From NCBI GenBank assembly GCA_947258465.1, contig CAMYIQ010000153.1, forward strand, positions 1 to 6,510: 6,510 nucleotides of DNA, given 5' to 3'. The first letter of the stretch is position 1, and each line of letters starts with the position of its first letter. Below are positions 1 through 5,848 of this stretch, piece after piece. This DNA comes from an uncultured Erythrobacter sp. (GTDB lineage: Bacteria > Pseudomonadota > Alphaproteobacteria > Sphingomonadales > Sphingomonadaceae). The translations under genes and the position numbers were made by a program. The notes beneath the pieces were generated by a model that was given only the letters and a program-made list of their open reading frames with translations, was not told the DNA's origin and searched no databases.

Positions 1-59
1 CCGGCCAGTTTCTCGACGGGCTTGCGGCCCTGGAGAGGGAAGAACTGCCCGCTGCCTAG
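1..59 (+). CDS. 3' end of an unidentified upstream gene
   Basis: Reading from base 3, the last 18 codons encode GQFLDGLAALEREELPAA followed by TAG at 57-59. Thirteen of the 18 codons end in G or C, as expected for a real gene in this GC-rich sequence. A strong terminator-like hairpin begins about 50 bases after the stop, which fits a gene ending here. The tail looks helical and acidic but is too short to assign to a family. Frame 1 is also open across this stretch, but it runs on as a shadow of the next gene, so I prefer frame 3. Confidence 0.45.
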   Translation, partial: GQFLDGLAALEREELPAA

Positions 60-107
60 CGAAACGCTTGCCCAATCCGCCACTCTCGCCTACATCGGCA
101 CGATAAC

Positions 108-139
108 GGCCGTCCCGCGAGGGGCGGCCCTTCTATTTT
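108..139 (+). terminator. Intrinsic terminator or leader attenuator before trcR
   Basis: Bases 108-116 pair with 121-129 as a continuous 9-bp stem (eight Watson-Crick pairs and one G-T) capped by a GCGA tetraloop of the stable GNRA type. A pyrimidine and T-rich tail, CTTCTATTTT, follows at 130-139. This is a good rho-independent terminator for the gene ending at 59. Its T-rich tail ends only 24 bases before the trcR start, leaving no room for a complete promoter in between. Transcription of trcR must therefore pass through the hairpin, unless the transcript starts inside it. Confidence 0.7.
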
Positions 140-163
140 CGCATGACGAGAAAAGGCACGTTC

Positions 164-889
164 ATGGCCGACCAACCCAAACCGCTGATGCCGCATGCGA
201 CCGCCACCTGGCTGGTCGACAACACCGGTCTATCCTTCGAGCAGATCGCCGAATTCTGCGGCCTCCACCTGCTCGAAGTGCAGGCTATGGCCGACGATCT
301 CGCGGGCAGCAAATATACCGGGCGCGACCCTGTCCACTCGGGCGAACTGACGCAGGAAGAGATCGAGCGGGGCCAGGCCGATCCCGAATACAAGCTGAAG
401 ATGCAGCGCGCACCTGTGGCGGTCAGCCGCACCAAGGGGCCGCGCTACACACCGGTTTCCAAACGTCAGGACAAGCCCGATGGCATCGCCTGGATCTTGC
501 GCAGCCACCCGGAAATCTCCGATGCGCAGATCGGCAAGTTGATCGGCACCACCCGCAATACGATCACGGCGATTCGCGAGCGTAGCCACTGGAACATCCA
601 GAATATTCAGCCCAAGGACCCCGTCACGCTCGGCCTGTGTTCGCAACGCGAACTCGATGCGGTGGTCGCCAAGGCGGCCAAAAACCTGCCGGTCGAGGAC
701 GAGATCGCTCCGGCGGCGCCGTCCGGCACGAGCGATCGCGACAAGCTGATCGAGGAACTGCGCGCCGAACGCGATGCCAATGAAAAGGCTGCGGCCGAAG
801 CCGCGCAGGAAGCCGAAGCCGCCGCCTGGCTCGAGGCCAAGCGCGCTGCCGAAGAAGCGGGTGAAAGCGGAGAAACCGACAAGGCTTGA
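164..889 (+). CDS. trcR: TrcR-type (DUF1013) cell-cycle transcriptional regulator
   Basis: This 241-residue protein matches the DUF1013 family. The Caulobacter member, TrcR, tracks with RNA polymerase and supports transcription of cell-cycle genes, so this one is expected to act at the nucleoid. It has two helix-turn-helix-like segments, at about residues 13-45 (LSFEQIAEFCGL) and 107-140 (SDAQIGKLIGTTRNTITAIR), joined by a conserved linker containing KGPRYTP. The family core ends near residue 172 (QRELDAVVAKAAK). Residues 191-237 form an Ala/Glu/Arg-rich, probably coiled-coil tail that is likely lineage-variable. I chose the ATG at 164 because AAAAGG at 151-156 lies seven bases upstream and the protein then begins MADQPKPLMP, as the family does; the in-frame ATG at 143 lacks a ribosome binding site. 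A terminator closes the gene, so it appears to be a single-gene unit apart from possible readthrough into it. Confidence 0.93.
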   Translation: MADQPKPLMPHATATWLVDNTGLSFEQIAEFCGLHLLEVQAMADDLAGSKYTGRDPVHSGELTQEEIERGQADPEYKLKMQRAPVAVSRTKGPRYTPVSKRQDKPDGIAWILRSHPEISDAQIGKLIGTTRNTITAIRERSHWNIQNIQPKDPVTLGLCSQRELDAVVAKAAKNLPVEDEIAPAAPSGTSDRDKLIEELRAERDANEKAAAEAAQEAEAAAWLEAKRAAEEAGESGETDKA

Positions 890-913
890 CCGCAGGGACA
901 TGAAGAATTGCGC

Positions 914-948
914 GAGGCGGGGGAAGCACGAGCTTTTCCCGCCTTTTT
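914..948 (+). terminator. Strong rho-independent terminator after trcR
   Basis: Bases 915-927 pair without interruption with 932-944: a 13-bp stem with two G-T pairs and an ACGA loop, followed directly by TTTTT at 944-948. It lies 25 bases after the trcR stop and separates trcR from fadD, so fadD should have its own promoter between about 945 and 985. Confidence 0.88.
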
Positions 949-984
949 GCTTGCGTTTAAAGCCCAATACGCCATGTAACTGAC

Positions 985-2658
985 ATGGATGTAAGCAAGC
1001 TGCCGAACCACCACCCGGTCGCATGGGATACGCGTTTCGAACCCATGGCGCTTTCCGACATGTTCGCGCGAACGACCCGGGCTTCTCCCTCGGCGCCCCT
1101 GTTGCACTTTCTCGGGCGCTCTTACAGCTATTCCGAACTCTATCGCGATGCGCGGGCTTTCGCCCATTCTCTCAAGGCGCGCGGGATTGCCGAAGGGGAT
1201 CGCGTCGGCCTGTTCCTGCCCAATGTCCCGAGCTACGTGGTGGGCTATTACGGGGCGATGATGGCGGGCGCCGTGGTGGTCAATTTTTCCCCGCTCTATT
1301 CGGTCGAGGAACTGGAAGAGCAGATCGCCGATTCCGGCACGCGTCTGCTCGTCACTGTCGATGTGCCCGAACTCTATGCGACGGCGGAAGAGGTGTTGCG
1401 CGGTTCCGATCTCGAAACGCTGGTCGTCAGTTCGCTCTCGCAAATGCTCCCCAAGCTCAAGGGAATCGCTTTGCGGCTGTTCGCACGCAGCAAAGTCGCA
1501 AAGGTCGATTATCGCGCGGATATTCTCCGCTGGGACGATATGCTGAAGCAGGGGCGCAAGGTCGGCGGAGAGTTGCCGACGATCGATCCGCAGTCGCTCG
1601 CGCTCCTCCAATATACGGGGGGGACCACCGGCATACCCAAGGGCGCGATGCTTACCCATGCGAACCTGTCGATCAATGCGCAGCAAACCGCCGGCCTCAA
1701 CCCGTTCGACGATCCGGCGAGCGAGGTGTTCATGGGAGCGTTGCCCTTCTTTCACGTCTTCGCCAACACGGCGTTGCTCAACCATGCGGTGGTGACGGGG
1801 GCGTCGATCGCCATGGTCCCGCGGTTCGAAACCAAGCAAGTGCTGCAAACAATAGAGAAATATGGCGCGACCGGTTTTCCCGGGGTGCCCACCATGTTCC
1901 AGGCGTTGCTCGACCATCCTGATCTTGCCAAGACCGATCTTTCCACCCTCAGAATATGCATCTCGGGCGGCGCACCGCTGCCCGGCCCCTTGCGTGAAAA
2001 ATTCGAGGCGGCGACGGGTGTGCGGCTGGTCGAAGGGTATGGTCTCACAGAAAGCGCGGGCGTGGTCTCGGCCAATCCCTATGAAGGGACGCGCAAGCCC
2101 GGAACCATCGGCCAGGTTTTGATGCAGACCGAAGTGCTGCTGCTCAACAAGGAGGATCCCGCCATCATCGCACCCGATGGGGAACCGGGAGAACTCGCCC
2201 TTCATGGCCCGCAAGTCATGCAGGGTTACTGGAATCGCCCCGAGGCCGCCGAAGAGGTCTTCGTCGAACATCACGGTAAGACGTGGCTGCGCACCGGCGA
2301 CGTCGCGACGGTGGACGAGGACGGGTTCCTCCAGATCGTCGATCGTATCAAGGACATGATCGCGGTGGGCGGGTTCAAGGTCTTTCCCAGCCAGGTCGAG
2401 GACGTGCTGGTCGAACACGAGGCGATCAAGGAGGCTCTGGTTATCGGCCGCCCGGACGAGTATCGGGGCGAAGTGCCGGTAGCTTATGTCACGCTGGAGG
2501 CAGAAGGGCAGGCAACCGCGGAAGAGCTTCGCGGCTGGCTCAACGCGCGCATCGGCAAGCATGAACGGGTCGATGAGGTCGTGATCCGCAGCGATTTGCC
2601 GAAAACGATGATCGGCAAGCTCGACCGCAAGGCCTTGCGCGCCGAGGTTCTGCATTGA
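985..2658 (+). CDS. fadD: Long-chain fatty acid-CoA ligase (acyl-CoA synthetase)
   Basis: The 557-residue protein is a full-length ANL-superfamily adenylating enzyme. It activates free fatty acids with ATP to acyl-AMP and then forms acyl-CoA for beta-oxidation or lipid synthesis, at the cytoplasmic membrane face. Visible motifs, in order: the phosphate-binding loop YTGGTTGIPKG (210-220), the adenine-binding GYGLTESAG (351-359), TGD (437-439, Asp439 contacting the ribose), the hinge and signature VDRIKDMI (452-459) with GGFKVFPSQVED (462-473), and the catalytic C-terminal lysine in KTMIGKLDRK (Lys545). All catalytic residues are present. NFSPLYSVEELEEQIADSGT (100-119) is typical of the bacterial FadD branch. 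The ATG at 985 gives the expected N-terminus but has no clear Shine-Dalgarno sequence. The exact chain-length preference cannot be read from sequence. It is flanked by a terminator upstream and convergent genes downstream, so it is probably monocistronic. Confidence 0.95.
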   Translation: MDVSKLPNHHPVAWDTRFEPMALSDMFARTTRASPSAPLLHFLGRSYSYSELYRDARAFAHSLKARGIAEGDRVGLFLPNVPSYVVGYYGAMMAGAVVVNFSPLYSVEELEEQIADSGTRLLVTVDVPELYATAEEVLRGSDLETLVVSSLSQMLPKLKGIALRLFARSKVAKVDYRADILRWDDMLKQGRKVGGELPTIDPQSLALLQYTGGTTGIPKGAMLTHANLSINAQQTAGLNPFDDPASEVFMGALPFFHVFANTALLNHAVVTGASIAMVPRFETKQVLQTIEKYGATGFPGVPTMFQALLDHPDLAKTDLSTLRICISGGAPLPGPLREKFEAATGVRLVEGYGLTESAGVVSANPYEGTRKPGTIGQVLMQTEVLLLNKEDPAIIAPDGEPGELALHGPQVMQGYWNRPEAAEEVFVEHHGKTWLRTGDVATVDEDGFLQIVDRIKDMIAVGGFKVFPSQVEDVLVEHEAIKEALVIGRPDEYRGEVPVAYVTLEAEGQATAEELRGWLNARIGKHERVDEVVIRSDLPKTMIGKLDRKALRAEVLH

Positions 2659-2710
2659 GCCGGCGCGTTCCTGCAGGACGCTGAACAGCCGTGACTGAAG
2701 ATAAAGAGAA

Positions 2711-2738
2711 GGCCGCCGGCGTCGTTGCGCAAGCGGCC
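2711..2738. terminator. Weak hairpin between convergent genes
   Basis: GGCCGC at 2711-2716 pairs with GCGGCC at 2733-2738 around a 16-base loop. It sits in the 107-bp gap between the fadD stop and the bactofilin stop. There is no T-run on the plus side; on the minus side the hairpin is followed by TTCTCTTTAT, slightly more like a terminator for the bactofilin operon. The evidence is a 6-bp stem and position only. Confidence 0.3.
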
Positions 2739-2765
2739 CTCATCCCCTCCTAACTGAACCCGATC

Positions 2766-3215
2766 TCAGCCGGCCACGGCGAGTTCCGGCTTGCCTGCAG
2801 ACTGTGCGGGCGCCTTGGCCCGCGCGTCGCGGTGAGCGAAACGCCCTTCGACCTGTGCGCCCTGTTCGATCGTAAGCGCATCGTAAAAGACATCGCCGGT
2901 GATCTTCGCGGTCTTAAGAATGACCAGCTCACGCGCCGCGATCGAGCCCTCGATCGTGCCTGCCAGGCGCGCGCTTTCAGCCTCGATAGCGCCTTTTACG
3001 GTGCTCGTTTCGCCCTGGACCAGCGAGGAACAACTGATGTCGCCCTCTACCGATCCGTCGATATGCAGGTCTGCGGAGGCCTTGATGTCGCCGGTGATCG
3101 CAGTGTCGGAACCGAATACGGAAAACGTGGAATTGCCCTTGCCGGCCATGCGCTCGCGTCCCTGATTATTCGGCTGAGGCGAATTGGGGAGCTCGCCGGA
3201 TTTCTTCGAGAACAT
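2766..3215 (-). CDS. Bactofilin cytoskeletal protein
   Basis: This 149-residue protein belongs to the bactofilin family, beta-helical proteins that polymerise without nucleotide into membrane-bound filaments and recruit cell-wall enzymes. The core spans about residues 29-127 and shows the repeating hydrophobic-glycine pattern: SVFGSDTAITGDIKASADLH, IDGSVEGDI, AIEAESARLAGTIEGSI, then ELVILKTAKITGDVFYDALT and IEQGAQVEGRF. The C-terminal tail (128-149) is Ala/Pro/Lys-rich and disordered-looking. I chose the ATG at 3215 because it gives the N-terminus MFSKK, which resembles the MFSK-type membrane-targeting tail known from Caulobacter bactofilins, and because GGAG lies ten bases upstream. This start overlaps the upstream peptidase gene by 50 bases. 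The alternative ATG at 3149 (127 residues, AGGGA nine bases upstream) would remove that tail. The adjacent M23 peptidase strongly suggests a shared role in cell shape. Confidence 0.92.
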   Translation of the reverse strand: MFSKKSGELPNSPQPNNQGRERMAGKGNSTFSVFGSDTAITGDIKASADLHIDGSVEGDISCSSLVQGETSTVKGAIEAESARLAGTIEGSIAARELVILKTAKITGDVFYDALTIEQGAQVEGRFAHRDARAKAPAQSAGKPELAVAG

Positions 3216-4323
3216 TGGGGGCAGTCTCCAAAAAGGTGCGCGGATTGACCGCGCGATTATTAATGCGAACCTCGAAATGGAGGTGAGGGCCGGTGGACCG
3301 GCCGGTATTGCCGATCGCGCCGATAGTGTCGCCCGCATCCACGCGCTGACCCACCTTCGTCTCGAAGCGCGACATATGGGCGTACCGCGTCATCAGGCCA
3401 TTGCCGTGCGTAATCTCGACGGTCTTGCCGTAGCCGCCCTTCCGGCCGACGAAGCTGACGCGACCGGCCGAAGCGGCGCGGATCGGCGTGCCGATTGCGC
3501 CCTTGAAGTCGAGGCCCTTATGCATGGCGCCGCGGCGGGTGAAGGGATCGCGGCGATAGCCGAAGCCGCTCGAAATCATGTCCTTATGCGCCGGAGTGAC
3601 CTGCGGAACCCCTGCCAAACCGCGCTCCAGCGCCGCCATCCGGGCGATCGAGAGACCGAGCCGTTCGAAACGCGGATCGACCGTGCCATCGGCATTTGTC
3701 ACGAGCTTTTCCAGCGGACCACCCATAGCGGTGCGGTCGGCATTACGGATCATGGTGTCGGGATTGAGGCCGAGCGACTTGAGCGCTGCGGCCGCGCGCT
3801 GGGCGCGCCAGTCGGCATAGCGGGTTAGCCCTTCGACGAAAGCAAGCTGGCGGGCTTCGATCCGCGCAAGTGCGGTAGCTTCCGGAATCGACAGGCTGAC
3901 CTTGTCGACGGTGGCGGCAGCTTCACCCGCCGAATTGCTCACCTTGGCGACCGACTTAACGTCTTCGGGTAGCGAGGAAACCATGTCCTCGATGAATTCC
4001 TGGCGCTTCACCAGGTCTGTCGCGACGGCATCGATGTCTTTGCGATAAGCGTTCACGCGCTCGGTCGCAGTGGCAACCTTCGCTTCGCGGTCGAGCAAGG
4101 AAAGCCGGTCGGCAGTCGCCCGATATTGGGCCCAGCCGGCTACAGCCATCGAAACAGCCCAAACGATCAGCGCCGCCAAAGCAATGGCGGCAACGGTCAT
4201 CTGGACTTTCGACGAAATAGTAATGAAGCGAACCTGCCCTTCCGACCGCATGAAGAATTCGCGATCGGGAAACCAGCTTCGCACGCGGCTCCCCCAGCCA
4301 CTCGTGGCAATCCTGTTGCTCAA
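3166..4323 (-). CDS. Membrane-anchored M23 metallopeptidase (LmdC-like)
   Basis: This 385-residue protein is probably a DD-endopeptidase that cuts peptidoglycan crosslinks in the periplasm. Residues 1-40 are a basic cytoplasmic segment (RSEGQVRFITISSKVQ), 42-65 one transmembrane helix, about 66-125 a coiled coil, and about 250-365 a LytM/M23 domain. Zinc ligands and catalytic residues are intact: H268 and D272 (HKGLD), H316 (YAHMS), H347 and H349 (GPHLHFEV). This layout and the adjoining bactofilin gene match the LmdC-bactofilin pair of stalked and budding alphaproteobacteria; H. pylori Csd1-CcmA is analogous. The start is a TTG at 4323 with AAGGGA nine bases upstream. A later ATG at 4251 has no ribosome binding site and would delete WFPDREFF, a stretch I recall as conserved in alphaproteobacterial relatives. 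The gene is the first of an operon and its 3' end overlaps the bactofilin start. Confidence 0.92.
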   Translation of the reverse strand: MSNRIATSGWGSRVRSWFPDREFFMRSEGQVRFITISSKVQMTVAAIALAALIVWAVSMAVAGWAQYRATADRLSLLDREAKVATATERVNAYRKDIDAVATDLVKRQEFIEDMVSSLPEDVKSVAKVSNSAGEAAATVDKVSLSIPEATALARIEARQLAFVEGLTRYADWRAQRAAAALKSLGLNPDTMIRNADRTAMGGPLEKLVTNADGTVDPRFERLGLSIARMAALERGLAGVPQVTPAHKDMISSGFGYRRDPFTRRGAMHKGLDFKGAIGTPIRAASAGRVSFVGRKGGYGKTVEITHGNGLMTRYAHMSRFETKVGQRVDAGDTIGAIGNTGRSTGPHLHFEVRINNRAVNPRTFLETAPNVLEEIRRAPQFASAE

Positions 4324-4578
4324 AACGACCCGTCCCTTATGGTCTTTAACGTCCCGTGAAGAGCGCTAACAAAGGTTGCCGATGAAATCGAATCACGGTT
4401 CCCGAAGAATCCACGAGTTGAAGCTAAAGCGGGACGAGTCGTGCGGCGCTGGCGCGATCTCCGCAATATGGGGGGAACCAAAATGTAAATCGTGGTTTAC
4501 CAAAGACTTGGATTGCATCGGCGCAGGGTCCGTCAACCCATTGTATAAAAACGACAAAAGATTTCGGGGTGGATTTTA
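4324..4578. promoter_or_regulatory. Divergent intergenic region between the M23 operon and nadD
   Basis: This 255-bp stretch is visibly richer in A and T than its surroundings and must hold promoters for both the leftward peptidase-bactofilin operon and the rightward nadD operon. Rightward, TATAAA at 4544-4549 resembles a -10 element, but no convincing -35 lies 16-18 bases upstream. Leftward, TTGTTA (4372-4367) and TTAAAG (4349-4344) have 17-base spacing but are weak matches. It also holds three GANTC sites, a small dyad with a direct repeat at 4476-4504, and a possible 65-codon open frame (4382-4579). The promoter assignments are tentative. Confidence 0.5.
4390..4440. promoter_or_regulatory. 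Cluster of three GANTC (CcrM) methylation sites
   Basis: GAATC at 4390-4394, GAATC at 4407-4411 and GAGTC at 4436-4440 lie within 51 bp, 67-117 bp upstream of the TTG start of the M23 peptidase. By my reading only seven other GANTC sites occur in the window, one of them at 4595 just inside nadD. CcrM methylates GANTC in most alphaproteobacteria and its sites mark cell-cycle-controlled promoters. That this cluster is regulatory is inference. Confidence 0.5.
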
Positions 4579-5241
4579 ATGCGCGCTCGGCGGCGAATCG
4601 GTCTGTTGGGCGGCAGTTTCAATCCGGCGCATGGCGGCCATCGGCGTATCTCGTTATTCGTCCTTCGCGCCCTCGCGCTCGATGAAATCTGGTGGATGGT
4701 TTCGCCAGGCAATCCGCTCAAGCCCAAAGCGGGGATGGCGCCGCTCGATGCCCGCGTCCGTTCGGCCATGGGTCAGGCCAGACGCGCACCGATCCGCGTG
4801 ACCGCGATCGAACGAGAGCTTGGGACGCGCTACACCGTGGATACGCTCGGCGCGATCGAACGGCGCTACCCCCGATATGACTTCGTGTGGTTGATGGGGG
4901 CGGACAATCTCGCGCAGTTCCACCGTTGGAAGGACTGGCGGGGGATCGCACGAAGGATGCCGATTGCGGTCATCGCCCGACCGGGCTATAATGGTGATGC
5001 TGTCGCGAGCCCCGCGATGGCCTGGCTGAGGCGCTTTTCCGTGTCCCTGTCCAGCTTCGTGAACAGGGGCGAATGGAGCGCACCGGCACTGGTGATATTG
5101 CGTTTCGATCCCGATGAACGATCGGCCACGGCCATTCGCCGCGCCGATCCCGATTGGACCGTACGCTACGCCGGACCGCCTCCGAGGGACCAAGTGACGC
5201 ATCGTATGATTTCGTCGGGGGAGGAAACCACCGCGCCATGA
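4579..5241 (+). CDS. nadD: Nicotinate-nucleotide adenylyltransferase
   Basis: The 220-residue cytoplasmic enzyme transfers AMP from ATP to nicotinate mononucleotide, giving deamido-NAD in the NAD synthesis pathway. The nucleotidyltransferase fold is marked by GGSFNPAHGGH (11-21), where H18 and H21 are the ATP-binding histidines. PGNPLKP (43-49), the YTVDTL segment (85-90), GADNLAQFHRWKDW (107-120) and SATAIR (182-187, the family's SST-x-IR phosphate-binding motif with an Ala in the second place) follow. Length is normal for the family. The ATG at 4579 follows GGTGGA at 4568-4573 and leaves only five residues before the first beta strand. Its neighbours rsfS and rlmH are the usual ones in many bacteria; it is probably the first gene of that operon. 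Confidence 0.94.
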   Translation: MRARRRIGLLGGSFNPAHGGHRRISLFVLRALALDEIWWMVSPGNPLKPKAGMAPLDARVRSAMGQARRAPIRVTAIERELGTRYTVDTLGAIERRYPRYDFVWLMGADNLAQFHRWKDWRGIARRMPIAVIARPGYNGDAVASPAMAWLRRFSVSLSSFVNRGEWSAPALVILRFDPDERSATAIRRADPDWTVRYAGPPPRDQVTHRMISSGEETTAP

Positions 5242-5298
5242 TGCGCGTTGTCCTTTCAATGGCCCGAGCCTCTCAATCCAGGAGTATCGCATCCGCCT

Positions 5299-5718
5299 AT
5301 GACACAGGCGCATACAGGCCCGGCTTCATCCGGGACCGAACCCGCCCAGGTGATCAACTTGGCTGACGCAACAACCGATCCGCTGCTCAAACTCGTGCTG
5401 CAACAGCTCGATGACGATCAGGCGCAGGAAGTCGTGACCATCGATCTCGAAGGCAAAAGCTCGATTGCCGATCACATGGTGATTGCTTCGGGGCGTTCGA
5501 CCCGTCAGGTCGCAGCGATGGCGCAGAAACTCGCCGAAAAGATCAAGCAGGCGGGATTCGGGCCGGTAAAGCTCGAAGGGCTTCCCGCTGCCGACTGGGT
5601 CCTGCTCGACGCCGGCGACGTGGTCGTCCACCTGTTCCGCCCGGAGGTCCGTAGCTTCTACAATCTCGAGCGCATGTGGGCCTTTGGCGACGCGCCACCC
5701 GTGGCCGGCACGGCCTAG
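5299..5718 (+). CDS. rsfS: Ribosome silencing factor RsfS
   Basis: This 139-residue protein is an RsfS/Iojap family member. RsfS binds ribosomal protein uL14 on the large subunit and blocks joining with the small subunit, lowering translation during starvation. The core starts at about residue 27 (DPLLKLVLQQLDDDQAQEVV) and includes GKSSIADHMVIASGRSTRQV (52-71), EGLPAADWVLLDAGDVVVHL (93-112) and FRPEVRSFYNLERMW (113-127), all diagnostic. The first 25 residues are a variable extension. The ATG at 5299 is preferred, although GGAG at 5281-5284 is 14 bases away, farther than ideal; an in-frame TTG at 5248 has no ribosome binding site and would add 17 residues. It lies 57 bases after nadD, probably on the same transcript. 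Confidence 0.93.
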   Translation: MTQAHTGPASSGTEPAQVINLADATTDPLLKLVLQQLDDDQAQEVVTIDLEGKSSIADHMVIASGRSTRQVAAMAQKLAEKIKQAGFGPVKLEGLPAADWVLLDAGDVVVHLFRPEVRSFYNLERMWAFGDAPPVAGTA

Positions 5719-5848
5719 TTCGTTTTTCGCAGCCCACTTGTGGGGCCGTATTCTCGACGCCGCTTCTCCGCCAGGCGCTTGCGGGTGAACGGGTATCCTT
5801 ACCGACCCCGAAGGGGCCGGACGATCGCCGGTCTGGAGGGGCGGAGCC
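5719..5848 (+). promoter_or_regulatory. Untranslated spacer/leader before rlmH with competing stems
   Basis: No gene is supported in these 130 bases. CCGACCCC (5802-5809) can pair with GGGGCCGG (5813-5820) around a GAA loop: seven pairs with one A-C mismatch. The same CCGACCCC can instead pair with GGGGCGG (5838-5844), which contains most of the rlmH ribosome binding site, with one bulged A. The two structures exclude each other. In a GC-rich sequence such pairings arise easily, so a regulatory role is only a possibility. There is no T-run that would suggest termination between rsfS and rlmH. Confidence 0.35.

Noticed and set aside
974..979. ATGTAA start-stop just upstream of fadD, as a possible minimal upstream frame
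   Set aside because: It has no ribosome binding site and six bases match by chance easily.
607..2655. A 682-codon open frame on the minus strand covering all of fadD and the end of trcR
   Set aside because: It is antisense to two clearly recognised genes, its translation is Arg/His/Gly-rich low-quality sequence with no domain, and long antisense frames are common opposite GC-rich codons.
2766..3338. A 190-residue version of the bactofilin starting at 3338
   Set aside because: The extra 41 residues lie wholly within the M23 catalytic domain coding region in another frame and resemble no bactofilin; MFSKK at 3215 is the natural start.
3184..3828. A 214-codon plus-strand open frame opposite the M23 peptidase
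   Set aside because: It is a codon-bias shadow: the minus strand here encodes intact M23 motifs, and the plus-strand translation has no recognisable domain.
4544..4549. TATAAA as a definite nadD promoter
   Set aside because: No -35 sequence lies at a workable distance and the extended -10 TG is misplaced by one base, so it is left only as a possibility.
5732..5746. Small hairpin GCCC/GGGC after the rsfS stop as a terminator
   Set aside because: Only four or five pairs and no T-run follows on the plus strand; the rsfS-rlmH-downstream spacing favours one operon.
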